A stretch of DNA of 64,000 bases from CAYHSR01 sp043821725 (GCA_043821725.1 JBDRCM010000006.1:62001-126000); one strand, 5' to 3'. Shown: positions 8,208 to 17,996, counted from the stretch's first letter. Notes: generated from the letters alone by a model not told the origin. Translations and numbers: made by a program.

Positions 8208-8244
8208 GCCGATGGCTCAATTTAATAGGAAGCGTATTTATCGC

Positions 8245-8607
8245 TTACATTTTTATTTCAATATCAACTCCGGCTGGAATCTGTAAACTCATCAAGGCGT
8301 CAATGCACTTTGGAGTCGGATTTATAACATCAATCAACCGCTTATGCACACGCATCTCGTACTGCTCGCGAGATGTCTTGTTAATAAAAGTTGACCGATT
8401 GACAGTGAACTTTGTTTTTTCGGTTGGCAATGGAACCGGTCCAACTACTTTTGCATTGTTTCTCAATGCCGTATCAATAATATTTTTAGCGGCCTGATCA
8501 ATTATCTTATTGTCATAGGCCCTAATCTTTATCCGTATCCTGTTAATGACATCAGTATTGGTGCTATCCACCTTTTTCTTGATTGTGCTTTCAGTTGGGT
8601 CTGGCAT
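8245..8607 (-). CDS. rpsJ: Ribosomal protein S10
   Basis: Small-subunit protein S10, also the NusE antitermination factor in well-studied bacteria. From the ATG at 8607 it has 120 residues: an 18-20 residue non-conserved lead, then RIRIKIRAYDNKIID, GPVPLPTEKTKFTVNRSTFINKTSREQYEMR and the end LQIPAGVDIEIKM. The open frame runs on to 8667, into the intergenic hairpin, so the 8607 start is preferred. It is separated from rplC by 355 nt containing that operon's own promoter. Confidence 0.95.
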   Translation of the reverse strand: MPDPTESTIKKKVDSTNTDVINRIRIKIRAYDNKIIDQAAKNIIDTALRNNAKVVGPVPLPTEKTKFTVNRSTFINKTSREQYEMRVHKRLIDVINPTPKCIDALMSLQIPAGVDIEIKM

Positions 8608-8635
8608 GTTGTAAAAGGAAATATTCAAGAAATGC

Positions 8636-8664
8636 CAGATCCCCGGATATAATCCGAGGATCTG
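8636..8664 (-). terminator. Hairpin between tuf and rpsJ
   Basis: CAGATCC.CGGAT and ATCCG.GGATCTG pair around a short loop, giving about 12 pairs, 11 nt after the tuf stop. The following minus-strand sequence has no strong T run. It may be a partial terminator or an RNA-processing site that lowers rpsJ relative to tuf. Confidence 0.55.
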
Positions 8665-8674
8665 CACTTGCTTT

Positions 8675-9865
8675 TTACTTAATTATTTTTATTACCACTC
8701 CTGCGCCAACAGTTCGGCCACCTTCGCGAATGGCAAAATTCATCTTGTCTTCCATAGCTACCGGCGTAATCAACTTTACTTTAATGTTAACGGTATCACC
8801 AGGCATTACCATTTCAGTTCCTTCAGGCAATTCAACCTCACCTGTCACATCAGTAGTTCTGATATAGAACTGTGGCTTGTATCCCTTGAAAAAAGGCTTG
8901 TGCCTGCCACCTTCTTCTTTAGTAAGAACATATACTTCTGCCTCAAATTCTGTGTGTGGAGTAATACTGCCCGGAGCAGCCAAAACAACTCCTCTTTCAA
9001 TTTCATCTTTCTTAATGCCTCGAAGTAAAATCCCCGCATTATCTCCGGCTTGTCCTTCTGAAAGAGATTTGTTAAACATTTCTATGCCAGTAACAACTGT
9101 TTTTGCGTTATTTTTGCCCAAACCAACCATTTCAACTTCATTATTGATCTTTACCATACCGCGCTCAATCCTTCCGGTTACCACTGTTCCACGGCCTTCA
9201 ATACTGAATACATCTTCAATCGGCATTAAAAACGGCTTTTCAACATCTCGCTGTGGTTCAGGAATAAATTCATCCAATGCCTTAAGAAGTTCAAAAATTG
9301 GCTTTGAAGCGGCTTCATCAGTTGGATTTTCCAATGCTTTAAGAGCTGACCCGCGAATAATAGGAGTTTTGTCTCCTGGAAATTCATATTTATTAAGGAG
9401 ATCTTTAACTTCTTCTTCAACCAAATCAATCAATTCAGGATCTGAAACTTGGTCAATCTTATTTAGAAATACCACTATATAAGGAACACCAACCTGCCTT
9501 GCAAGCAAAATATGCTCTCTGGTCTGAGGCATTGGACCATCAGCCGCAGAAACAACAAGAATGGCTCCGTCCATTTGAGCGGCGCCTGTAATCATGTTCT
9601 TCACATAATCAGCATGACCCGGACAGTCAACATGGGCATAGTGACGAGCATCGCTTTCATACTCAACATGAGCTGTGGCAATTGTAATACCTCGCTCTTT
9701 TTCTTCAGGAGCAGAGTCAATCTCGTCCACGCTTTTGCTTTGAGCAATTTTACCGGCAGCGACTAGTACCTTAAGAATGGCAGCTGTTAAAGTTGTCTTT
9801 CCATGGTCAACATGACCTATGGTACCGACATTAACGTGAGGCTTATTTCTTACGAAGTCAGCCAT
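8675..9865 (-). CDS. tuf: Elongation factor Tu
   Basis: GTPase that brings aminoacyl-tRNA to the ribosomal A site. It has 396 residues, the normal length. The G1 loop GHVDHGKT is at 17-24, followed by DCPGHADYVKNM (G3) and NKID (G4); the end GRTVGAGVV is standard. It is read from its own promoter at 9984-10012 rather than directly after fusA, because about 8 kb of other genes separate the two. rpsJ follows on the same strand. Confidence 0.98.
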   Translation of the reverse strand: MADFVRNKPHVNVGTIGHVDHGKTTLTAAILKVLVAAGKIAQSKSVDEIDSAPEEKERGITIATAHVEYESDARHYAHVDCPGHADYVKNMITGAAQMDGAILVVSAADGPMPQTREHILLARQVGVPYIVVFLNKIDQVSDPELIDLVEEEVKDLLNKYEFPGDKTPIIRGSALKALENPTDEAASKPIFELLKALDEFIPEPQRDVEKPFLMPIEDVFSIEGRGTVVTGRIERGMVKINNEVEMVGLGKNNAKTVVTGIEMFNKSLSEGQAGDNAGILLRGIKKDEIERGVVLAAPGSITPHTEFEAEVYVLTKEEGGRHKPFFKGYKPQFYIRTTDVTGEVELPEGTEMVMPGDTVNIKVKLITPVAMEDKMNFAIREGGRTVGAGVVIKIIK

Positions 9866-9983
9866 ATTAATAAACTTTACTCGGCACTGTTTTGAGTGGT
9901 CAAAACAGATTTGTTATCCAGCCGATTTACTTTTTATAATAAGTTAATTCCCGAATATATTTCCGGGATTTTATAACGGATAA

Positions 9984-10012
9984 ATTATAACAAATTAATC
10001 AAAAAAAAGCAA
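9984..10012 (-). promoter_or_regulatory. Promoter and structured leader of tuf-rpsJ
   Basis: The minus strand reads TTGCTT, 17 nt, TATAAT. The transcript would start near 9977 and have a ~110-nt leader with two hairpins: CCCGGAAATATATTCGGG (9949-9967 region) and CTGTTTTGA/TCAAAACAG (about 9890-9912). It gives tuf independent control after the break in the str operon. Confidence 0.75.
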
Positions 10013-10056
10013 GGGGATAAAGTGTGAATAACTCAACACAGCAAAAAAATGATCAA

Positions 10057-10797
10057 CTATTCAATCGGCTCTAAAAAAAATTGCTCTTCTTCCTCTTCTT
10101 CAGCAATATCATCAAGTGGCTCTTCAACATTAATTTCCTGAAAATCAGGCCGATTATGATCTTTTTCCGGCTCAAAACCGCTATTACCCTGCGGTTCAAT
10201 ATATAGGGGATCATCAATTGGCGCATCAGTTGACATTTTATTCGGCAAACCAGAGGCAACTTTTTCATCCTTATTAAAGCCGTCAATTGTTTCAGAATCT
10301 TGAATTGAAGAAGAATCCTTATCTCTTTCCAGATCTTCAGGCGCGTCAAAATCTTCAACTAAAAAATTTTCATTTCCGGATTTTTCCATTGATTCGGGAA
10401 AAATCTCGTTTTTTACCAAAAAATTGTCTTTTGGCTCGTTTGGCATGTCATAATCTGCCTTACTTGGCATGTCATAACCCATGCTTAAATCTTCATCGTC
10501 GTAATCTTCATCATCAAACCAATAATCATCATAATCATCAAAATCCCCACAATTATCATAAAAATCAAGCGATTGGCTCTCATTTAGAGCTCTCCATAGA
10601 GAAATATCTCTATTTATCCGGTTCATCATTTCATCTTCGGGCATTCCTTTAAGCTGAACATTGGAAGCCAGCATTCGCTCATACTCATTAAGATCCATTA
10701 AAACAAACACGCTGTCTGATTCAGAATCAGGAACAATTATTTTATCGCCTGTCCTGCGCATTACTTTAATTATCTTTTTAAACTGGTTGGAATTCAT
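10057..10797 (-). CDS. Acidic protein with antitoxin-like N-terminus
   Basis: I do not recognise a named family for this 246-residue protein. The first ~60 residues (KIIVPDSESDSVFVLMDLNEYERML) resemble the strand-helix pattern of Phd/YefM-type antitoxins (an 'LMDLdeYE' segment). The rest is very acidic and low in complexity, with many Asp, Glu, Asn and Pro residues, and ends EEEEEEQFFLEPIE. No toxin gene is adjacent. It may be a regulator or scaffold; the function is unknown. It has its own promoter at 10819-10846. Confidence 0.7.
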   Translation of the reverse strand: MNSNQFKKIIKVMRRTGDKIIVPDSESDSVFVLMDLNEYERMLASNVQLKGMPEDEMMNRINRDISLWRALNESQSLDFYDNCGDFDDYDDYWFDDEDYDDEDLSMGYDMPSKADYDMPNEPKDNFLVKNEIFPESMEKSGNENFLVEDFDAPEDLERDKDSSSIQDSETIDGFNKDEKVASGLPNKMSTDAPIDDPLYIEPQGNSGFEPEKDHNRPDFQEINVEEPLDDIAEEEEEEQFFLEPIE

Positions 10798-10818
10798 AAT
10801 TAATAATGTTATTTGTGG

Positions 10819-10846
10819 ATTTTACCATTGTTGCATAAAAAGTCAA
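10819..10846 (-). promoter_or_regulatory. Promoter of the acidic protein gene
   Basis: The minus strand reads TTGACT, 16 nt, TAAAAT, 22 nt upstream of the start codon at 10797. Confidence 0.6.
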
Positions 10847-10902
10847 ATGGCGATGTTGAAAAATGCAGATAAAAAAACAGACCCTAAATATATAACATCT
10901 CA

Positions 10903-10931
10903 TTGACTTTTATTTATTTGTGTTCTAAAAT
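10903..10931 (+). promoter_or_regulatory. Promoter of the antiporter gene
   Basis: TTGACT, 17 nt, TAAAAT; the predicted start is near 10938, giving a ~43-nt leader before the ATG at 10981. Confidence 0.65.
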
Positions 10932-10980
10932 ATGGCTCATATAATATTGAGCCGTTGGCTCAAATAATAATTTTTCCTGT

Positions 10981-12450
10981 ATGAACAAAGTTGAATGGGT
11001 GTCGGCCAAAATAAAAAAATCAGCCGACTCAATAAACAACAAACGCGTGTTGTTTTTTCTTTTGCTACTTGGAGCAGTTATCGCGCCAACAGTATTGGCC
11101 GGGGAAAGTAATTCGGAAGTCGCTCAAAGCGCCGGACATGGTTCAGAGACCGCAGTCACGTTCTTATGGATTGCTGTTATTTTAATAGCTGCAAAAATTT
11201 CATCACTTATTGAAAAAATCGGCCAGCCATCTGTGCTTGGAGAACTGGTGATCGGTGTGATTTTGGGAAATCTGGCATTGCTCGGCATTGGATTGTTTGA
11301 CCCAATAAAAACAAACCACATCATAGAATTTTTAGCCGAACTCGGAGTAGTCATTTTACTTTTTCAAATAGGGCTTGAATCCAACATAAGGGAAATGAAA
11401 AAAGTGGGTTTAAAAGCCGGGCTGGTTGCGATAGTCGGAGTTGTTGCCCCGTTTGTGCTCGGAACATATGTTGTTGGACCATGGCTTCTTCCTGGGCTTG
11501 GCTTTAATGCTTATCTTTTTTTGGGAGCCACTCTGACAGCCACTTCAGTGGGTATTACCGCGCGCGTATTTAAAGATCTTAATAAATTACAAACAAAAGA
11601 AGCTCAAATAGTGCTTGGAGCGGCTGTGATTGATGATGTGCTGGGTTTGATTATTCTAGCCGTTGTATCTGCGATTGTAACAGTCGGTTCAGTGGGCATT
11701 GGAGTAATTACATGGATAACGGCCAAAGCCGTTCTATTTCTGATTGGCTCAATTATAATCGGTCAAATTCTTGCTCCAATTTTGAGCAAATTCTTTGCAA
11801 AAATCCATACGGGAGTGGCTATGAAATTTACTTTGGCAGTATGTTTCGGCCTAGTATTTGCTTATCTGGCGCAAGTAATAGGCCTTGCCCCAATAGTTGG
11901 GGCATTTGCAGCCGGTCTTATTCTTGATCCTGTTCATTTTAGATATTTTAAAGATCCAAAAGTGGTGCGTGATGTTAAAAAATCCATTGAAGGGATTGAA
12001 TGTAGCGATAACATCAGAGAAAAAATTGGAAAGGCAATTGAACCGCACGCGCACAGGCATATTGAAGATCTGATTGAGCCACTTGGCAACTTCTTAATTC
12101 CAATATTCTTTGTAATGACTGGCATGACAGTTAAAATTGAAACAATGTTTGATTTCAAAGTTTTGGGTTTGGCAATTGGAATTACAATAGTCGCATTTTT
12201 CGGCAAAATTATTGCAGGATTTGTTGCGGGAAAAGGCGTGAACAAAACAATTATCGGATTTGGCATGGTACCGAGAGGAGAAGTTGGTTTGATTTTCGCA
12301 GTAATCGGCAAATCACTTGGAGTTGTAACAGATGAAATATTTTCCATTATAGTCATCATGGTAATCCTAACAACGCTTCTTACTCCTCCTATTCTGACTT
12401 ACTTGCTTAAAAAGCAGGATAAAAACGTAAGTAAAACGGAACAAGTTTAA
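10981..12450 (+). CDS. Na+/H+ antiporter, CPA2 (KefB/NapA-like)
   Basis: Integral membrane cation/proton exchanger of 489 residues. A basic N-terminus is followed by a hydrophobic stretch (FFLLLLGAVIAPTVLAG) and then about 12 further membrane segments. The motif GQPSVLGELVIGVILGN and the paired acidic residues in AAVIDDVLGLIILAV (near residue 218) are the family ion-binding hallmark. GMVPRGEVGLIFA near the end is also typical. There is no C-terminal TrkA-N or RCK domain, so it is not a full KefB. It probably handles Na+ or pH homeostasis. It has its own promoter and terminator. Confidence 0.92.
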   Translation: MNKVEWVSAKIKKSADSINNKRVLFFLLLLGAVIAPTVLAGESNSEVAQSAGHGSETAVTFLWIAVILIAAKISSLIEKIGQPSVLGELVIGVILGNLALLGIGLFDPIKTNHIIEFLAELGVVILLFQIGLESNIREMKKVGLKAGLVAIVGVVAPFVLGTYVVGPWLLPGLGFNAYLFLGATLTATSVGITARVFKDLNKLQTKEAQIVLGAAVIDDVLGLIILAVVSAIVTVGSVGIGVITWITAKAVLFLIGSIIIGQILAPILSKFFAKIHTGVAMKFTLAVCFGLVFAYLAQVIGLAPIVGAFAAGLILDPVHFRYFKDPKVVRDVKKSIEGIECSDNIREKIGKAIEPHAHRHIEDLIEPLGNFLIPIFFVMTGMTVKIETMFDFKVLGLAIGITIVAFFGKIIAGFVAGKGVNKTIIGFGMVPRGEVGLIFAVIGKSLGVVTDEIFSIIVIMVILTTLLTPPILTYLLKKQDKNVSKTEQV

Positions 12451-12472
12451 GTGAAAATATTCTTAACATACC

Positions 12473-12510
12473 AAAAAAGCCCTGCAATCGCGCGGGGCTT
12501 TTTTGTTTTA
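12473..12510 (+). terminator. Terminator after antiporter gene
   Basis: AAAAAAGCCC and GGGCTTTTTT flank a 10-nt loop, followed by GTTTTA. It lies 23 nt after the stop codon. Confidence 0.9.
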
Positions 12511-12611
12511 AGTAAATTTTAATTCCTGCCGTGCCTTGCTTTAATATTTCATTATATGTGATATAATATAATTAGAGAGGCATATTTTTAATACACATAA
12601 TATTTCACGAT

Positions 12612-15215
12612 ATGAAATTACAAAAATTAAAATATCTGGCAAAAATTTTAATCCCCTGTGTGATGCTATGGTGTGCAAGCATAAGCGCCCTCCCCATACA
12701 AACAGCACAAGCAAAACAAACTTACGGCAGTCCTGTAGCATGCACTTTGTTAAAAGCCGGCGATAATGTAAAAGTGAACGAACTGAACAAGCCGGCAATA
12801 TGGAATATTGGTGAGGATGGATTGTTAAGGCCATACCCGGACGGCAACATTTTCAAAAGCTGGTTTAGCAATGAAAAATATTCAGGCCATTACAAACTTA
12901 TTACGGAAAGTTGTATAAACACATACAACACAGCCACAAACTTTCCAATTTATGTTAATTTTAGGCCTGCTTCATATGTCATAAAAAGAATGTATTATGA
13001 CCAGCTTTATGTTGTTCTTCCAAATAATACAAAAGCGCCCATAACATGGCAGGCCGCTGAAGCACTTTATGGGAAAAAATTCAAAGTAATGGAAGTTAAA
13101 TTGTATTTATGGGACAACTATTATAATGATTCCTCTGAAATATCTGGCTCTGACCCCATGCCTCATGCCGGAAGCATAGTAAAAAAAGACAATAAAAAAT
13201 ATTATGTAAATGAAAATGGCACGCTTAGTGAAATAAATACCAATGCCTTTATACAAAATGAATTTAAAGAGCAATTCGCGCGCCAGCTGTCCAACACATA
13301 CTCTTCTTCTGTATCATTCGGAACTTCAATCTCAAATAAAATTGAAACTATTGTAAGTAAAACGCAAAACAAAAATATAACAACCAATCCTGTCTCTTCC
13401 AATTCATCCTCAGGAGCAACTTCATCCAATTCAACAAGCTCGGGAAGCTCTGCATCTTCAGGAACAGGAACAAACGCTCCTTCAACAAACACCGGCTCAA
13501 CAAGCAGTGGCTCTTCAAGCACAGGGTCATCTTCAAGCAACACCAATTCAACCGGCAGTAGCACTACCGGCAGTGGCACTTCAACAGGAAGTTCAACCAA
13601 CACAACCGGAAGCCAAACAACATCAACCAACATTTCAACTGGAACCGGTTCAACTGGAACGGGAACGGGCTCATCCTCAACAGGATCATCAAGTTCAGGA
13701 AGTGGAACCACATATTATGTGCGCACAGATGGAGGTAGTGCCAGTCAATGCAATGGACTTTCCAACTCCGCATACCCGGGCACAGGCACCAACCAAAACT
13801 GCGCTTGGAAGCATCCGTTTGTAGCGCTTCCACCGGAAGGCACAGCGCGAATTTCAGGCGGGGATACTTTAATGATAGCAAACGGATCTTACAAAATGGG
13901 ATATGGAGCGTCTGTCGGAGCTGAAAACTGCAGTGAATACTGGCCATGGGACTGCCACATGCCCGCTATACCTTCAGGCACAAGTTCTGCAAATAAAACC
14001 AGAATACTTGGAGAATCATGGGATAGCGGATGCTCTACAAAACCACAGCTTTACGGCGCTGAAAGGTCATATATGATTTTTGACTTGCGAGGCACTAATA
14101 ATATTGAAATGCAGTGTTTGGAAATAACAGACAGGTCAGCTTGCGTTGAATTCCACAGCGGAGGCAACGCGTGCAATAGAGACAACTACCCGTATGGCAA
14201 TTGGGCATCAGTCGGGATATGGGCTGAAGATTCATCAAACGGTCTTTTGAAAAATATTGATGTGCACGGACTTGCAGGCCGTGGATTGATGGCAGGCCGA
14301 CTGACCGACTGGACAATTGAAGACACAAAAATTCAAGGAAACGGATGGGCCGGCTGGGACGGAGATATTGACGGCAGTGATTCCAACAGCGGAACGATTA
14401 CTCTAACGCGCGTTAATATTGATTGGAATGGATGCGGAGAAACATACCCAGGAAGACTGCCAACCGGTTGTTGGGGACAAAGCGCCGGAGGATATGGCGA
14501 CGGACTAGGAACAGGCGAAACAGGAGGAAATTGGATAATACAGGATTCAACATTTTTGCATAATACTTCAGACGGACTTGATCTGTTGTACCACAGAAGC
14601 GGAGGTACAATTACCATCAACAGAGTTCATGCCGAGGGCAATGCAGGCAATCAAGTAAAAACAACAGGAAACGCTCAAATCACTGACAGCGTGATAGTTG
14701 GCAATTGCGCGTATTTTGAAGGCAAATCATTCACGCACAATGTTGATGCCTGCAGAGCGCTTGGTAATGCTGTATCATTAAATCTTACAGGCGCAACCAC
14801 TCCGGCATTATTCTATAACAATTCCGTTTACAGCCAAGGAGACGGGCTTTTGCTTGTTGATGGAGGAGGAACAATTAAAGCGCGCAACAATATTTTTTAC
14901 GCGGGAGTTGATTACTGGCAAAATTATGAAAATTCATTTTACTTCTATACTGAAAGCAACACTACACTGGATGGCGACTATAATCTGGTATATAACGCCA
15001 AGGACAACAGCAATTACTGCGCCACAGGTTCTCATAATTTATGCACCTCAAATCCTCAATTTAATTCAACATCTGCAAACAGTTTTAATTTAAGATTGAA
15101 CGCGACAAGCCCGGCCATTGATGCGGGCACGACAGCTATCACAACAATTGATTTTACAGGCGCAAGCAGGACAAAAGGAAGTTCACCTGATATGGGAGCT
15201 TATGAAATTAATTAA
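12612..15215 (+). CDS. Secreted right-handed beta-helix protein A
   Basis: Predicted exported protein of 867 residues. A signal peptide occupies about 1-35 (hydrophobic IPCVMLWCASISALP). An N-terminal domain (about 36-250) contains two short repeats of the kind seen in its neighbour. A Ser/Thr/Gly/Asn linker follows (about 255-372). The C-terminal part (about 373-867) has right-handed parallel beta-helix features: GSSNGLLKNIDVHGLAGRGL-like turns, many Asn/Gly steps, and paired Cys that could be disulfides. The substrate is unknown; carbohydrate binding or cleavage is a guess. A -10-like TATAAT lies at 12562. Its tandem paralogue follows after 34 nt. Confidence 0.85.
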   Translation: MKLQKLKYLAKILIPCVMLWCASISALPIQTAQAKQTYGSPVACTLLKAGDNVKVNELNKPAIWNIGEDGLLRPYPDGNIFKSWFSNEKYSGHYKLITESCINTYNTATNFPIYVNFRPASYVIKRMYYDQLYVVLPNNTKAPITWQAAEALYGKKFKVMEVKLYLWDNYYNDSSEISGSDPMPHAGSIVKKDNKKYYVNENGTLSEINTNAFIQNEFKEQFARQLSNTYSSSVSFGTSISNKIETIVSKTQNKNITTNPVSSNSSSGATSSNSTSSGSSASSGTGTNAPSTNTGSTSSGSSSTGSSSSNTNSTGSSTTGSGTSTGSSTNTTGSQTTSTNISTGTGSTGTGTGSSSTGSSSSGSGTTYYVRTDGGSASQCNGLSNSAYPGTGTNQNCAWKHPFVALPPEGTARISGGDTLMIANGSYKMGYGASVGAENCSEYWPWDCHMPAIPSGTSSANKTRILGESWDSGCSTKPQLYGAERSYMIFDLRGTNNIEMQCLEITDRSACVEFHSGGNACNRDNYPYGNWASVGIWAEDSSNGLLKNIDVHGLAGRGLMAGRLTDWTIEDTKIQGNGWAGWDGDIDGSDSNSGTITLTRVNIDWNGCGETYPGRLPTGCWGQSAGGYGDGLGTGETGGNWIIQDSTFLHNTSDGLDLLYHRSGGTITINRVHAEGNAGNQVKTTGNAQITDSVIVGNCAYFEGKSFTHNVDACRALGNAVSLNLTGATTPALFYNNSVYSQGDGLLLVDGGGTIKARNNIFYAGVDYWQNYENSFYFYTESNTTLDGDYNLVYNAKDNSNYCATGSHNLCTSNPQFNSTSANSFNLRLNATSPAIDAGTTAITTIDFTGASRTKGSSPDMGAYEIN
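13770..13906 (+). repeat. 137-bp perfect repeat shared by paralogues (copy A)
   Basis: By eye this segment is identical base for base to 16402-16538 in the next gene, while flanking sequence differs at many positions. It encodes the first turns of the C-terminal domain, up to the SYKMGYG motif. Confidence 0.85.
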
Positions 15216-15249
15216 CTACTACTAATACTAAATAATTATCATTAATTAC

Positions 15250-17850
15250 ATGACCCCAACAATCAAAAAAATAACTTTTTTAAGTTCGCTTGTGATGGTT
15301 TTAATTACAGCGCTTATACTTGCAAAATATCTTCCGGCAAGTCCGGCTATTTCAGCGGACAGTTCTTGCCCCGCTCTCAATCTGGGTGACTTAATAAAAG
15401 TAAACGGTGACAGCAAAACAGTATATACTCTCAATCCCAACAACGAACTAGTGTACTTTCCAAATATAAATGTATTAAGAACTTGGGAATATAGCCCGAC
15501 AAATTATGTAACAATAGGCGCGGACTGCTTGGAATCGTTTCCCGTGCCAACCGGCCAATCAGCAGTTATACAACGCGCAGGTACATATATTGTCAAACGC
15601 CAATACGGCAATGAACTTCGCGCTGTTCTTCCAGGCGGAATTCTATCAACAATAACACCTGAAGCGGCGCGCGTTCTTTATGGAAACAAAAAAGGTGAAT
15701 ATGTTGTGCTTGCAATCAATCACTATATATGGCCAAACTACCTAACCACCGGACAACCAATCAACGCGCTGGAAGAAAGTGATGTGCGGTTGCATCCGGG
15801 AATGTTGGCTTATGTAAAAGGAAGATCATATTATGTTGATACAAGCAATGTATTGCATGAAATAACTGCTGAAGGGATAAGAGCTAATAACTTTCAAACT
15901 CGTTTTAGACGCGGATTTTTAGAAAATGTCATAAAAGATATGACAATGGGCAGTAAAATAAACAGAGCCCTTCCTCATTTGCTTGATATGACCCAGCGCA
16001 CAACTGAAAATTATGATCTAACTCCGCCAATGCCAACTCTAACGGGAGCGGCATCAACAAATACAGTACGCGTAAACTGGAAGGCTTACGCCGGATCCGG
16101 CTTTAAAAAATATTATATTGTCAGATCTGAAACAAACACAAATCCAAAATATCCGACTGACGCTGTAATTTCCTCATCAACGCGCATTAACTTTATTAAT
16201 TATACTGACTTGAATCTGCCTGATGACTTCACATACCATTACAACTTATGCGTTGAGCAAGCAAGCAATGTTATTGTGTGCTCAGAACCAATTACAGTTT
16301 CTCAAAGTCCTATAATACCGCCACCAACAACAAATGGAACGGTTTACTATATCCGAACGGATGGTGGTAATGCCAGCCAATGTGATGGTTTGGAAAACAC
16401 TGCATACCCGGGCACAGGCACCAACCAAAACTGCGCTTGGAAGCATCCGTTTGTAGCGCTTCCACCGGAAGGCACAGCGCGAATTTCAGGCGGGGATACT
16501 TTAATGATAGCAAACGGATCTTACAAAATGGGATATGGCGCCTCTGCAGGAGATGAAGGATGTGCAAGCGCATATTCTTATGACTGCATTATGGCTCCAA
16601 TACCGTCCGGACCTGATGCCAGCCACAAGACCCTTATTCTTGGAGAAAACTGGAACACAGGATGTTCAAGCAAGCCACAGCTTTGGGGTTCAGGCAGGCC
16701 TTGGGCAATTCTTGATATGAATAATAAAAGCAACATTGAATTGCAGTGTTTGGAAATAACAGACAGGTCATCTTGCGTTGAATTCCACAGCGGAGGTAAC
16801 TCATGCAATAGAGACAGCGCGCCTTTTGGCGACTGGGCATCAACCGGATTGCGCGCTTCCGGTTCAAGCAATGTGCTGTTAAAGAATTTGGATATTCATG
16901 GACTGGCGCACACAGGGATTTATGCCGGCCGACTAACCAACTGGACAATTGAAGATACAAAAATTCAAGGCAATGGCTGGGTTGGATGGGACGGAGATGT
17001 TGACGGCAATGATTCAAACAGCGGAACAACCACTTTCAAACGCGTTAATATTGATTGGAATGGATGCGGAGAAACATACCCGGGAAGACTGCCAACCGGT
17101 TGCTGGGGACAAAGCGCCGGCGGATATGGAGACGGACTTGGAACAGGAGCCACAGCAGGCAACTGGCTAATTGAGGACTCAACATTTTTGCACAATACTT
17201 CTGATGGGCTTGATCTGCTATACCACAGAGGCGGAGGCAAAATTACCATCAGGCGCGTCCATGCTGAAGGCAATGCAGGCAACCAAATTAAAACAAATGG
17301 CAATGCTGAAATAACAGACAGCGTAATAGTTGGCAATTGCGGATATTTTCAAGGAAAATCATTTACCCATAATGTTGATGCTTGCAGGGCGCTTGGAAAT
17401 GCCATGTCAGTAAATATGGAGGGATCTACCAGCCCAATACTAATCTACAACAATTCAATTTACAGTGAAGGCGATTGCGCCTTAATAAGCGAAGGCGGAT
17501 CAAACACAATTACATCAAGAAATAATATATATTATGCGGGCACTGATTATTGGCAACCGTTTGAAAAATCCTGCTTATTCTATACCGGCGCTAACGCAAG
17601 ATTTGATACTGACTATGATATTGCGTTTCAAACCAAAGACAGCAATAATTATTGTGCACTAGGAAGCCATAATCTTTGCAATACAGATCCAAAATTCGCT
17701 TCAATTGAGCCAACATCATTTGATTTGCGCTTAAAGGATTCCAGCCCAGGAATCAATAGAGGAACAACGCCTATCACAACAATTGATTTTATGGGCGACA
17801 ACAGGACAAAAGGAAGTACAACTGACATTGGCGCGTATGAAATGAAATAG
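15250..17850 (+). CDS. Secreted right-handed beta-helix protein B
   Basis: Paralogue of the preceding gene, 866 residues. A signal peptide covers about 1-37 (LVMVLITALILAKYLPASPAIS). The N-terminal domain (about 38-255) again carries the GDLIKVN...VYFPN and YYVDTSNVLHEIT repeat pattern. Instead of the Ser/Thr linker of protein A, it has one fibronectin-III-like domain (about 257-355, with VRVNWKAYAGSGFKKYYIVR). The C-terminal beta-helix region (about 360-866) is closely similar to protein A. It has no obvious promoter and is probably cotranscribed with A. The role at the cell surface is unknown. Confidence 0.85.
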   Translation: MTPTIKKITFLSSLVMVLITALILAKYLPASPAISADSSCPALNLGDLIKVNGDSKTVYTLNPNNELVYFPNINVLRTWEYSPTNYVTIGADCLESFPVPTGQSAVIQRAGTYIVKRQYGNELRAVLPGGILSTITPEAARVLYGNKKGEYVVLAINHYIWPNYLTTGQPINALEESDVRLHPGMLAYVKGRSYYVDTSNVLHEITAEGIRANNFQTRFRRGFLENVIKDMTMGSKINRALPHLLDMTQRTTENYDLTPPMPTLTGAASTNTVRVNWKAYAGSGFKKYYIVRSETNTNPKYPTDAVISSSTRINFINYTDLNLPDDFTYHYNLCVEQASNVIVCSEPITVSQSPIIPPPTTNGTVYYIRTDGGNASQCDGLENTAYPGTGTNQNCAWKHPFVALPPEGTARISGGDTLMIANGSYKMGYGASAGDEGCASAYSYDCIMAPIPSGPDASHKTLILGENWNTGCSSKPQLWGSGRPWAILDMNNKSNIELQCLEITDRSSCVEFHSGGNSCNRDSAPFGDWASTGLRASGSSNVLLKNLDIHGLAHTGIYAGRLTNWTIEDTKIQGNGWVGWDGDVDGNDSNSGTTTFKRVNIDWNGCGETYPGRLPTGCWGQSAGGYGDGLGTGATAGNWLIEDSTFLHNTSDGLDLLYHRGGGKITIRRVHAEGNAGNQIKTNGNAEITDSVIVGNCGYFQGKSFTHNVDACRALGNAMSVNMEGSTSPILIYNNSIYSEGDCALISEGGSNTITSRNNIYYAGTDYWQPFEKSCLFYTGANARFDTDYDIAFQTKDSNNYCALGSHNLCNTDPKFASIEPTSFDLRLKDSSPGINRGTTPITTIDFMGDNRTKGSTTDIGAYEMK
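16402..16538 (+). repeat. 137-bp perfect repeat shared by paralogues (copy B)
   Basis: Partner of 13770-13906. The perfect block inside otherwise diverged genes points to recent gene conversion or selection on this segment. Confidence 0.85.
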
Positions 17851-17908
17851 CAAATCGCGCATAATTTGCGCAACTTTGACGCAAGAAAAGCGCGAAAAAA
17901 AATAATTA

Positions 17909-17940
17909 AAAAAGCTCCGACAATATGCCGGAGCTTTTAA
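17909..17940. terminator. Bidirectional terminator between convergent genes
   Basis: AAAAGCTCCG and CGGAGCTTTT flank a short loop, with A and T runs on either side. It can end both the beta-helix transcript (+) and the fusA transcript (-). Confidence 0.85.
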
Positions 17941-17996
17941 AAATTTTAATAGCCATATTGCCAAATTCCATTTTGGCCGGAGGGCTTGATTTACGA

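Noticed and set aside
13202..13711. A long minus-strand frame rich in Pro, Val and Glu
   Set aside because: It is the antisense of the Ser/Thr/Gly linker of the beta-helix gene; codon bias of the repeats creates it.
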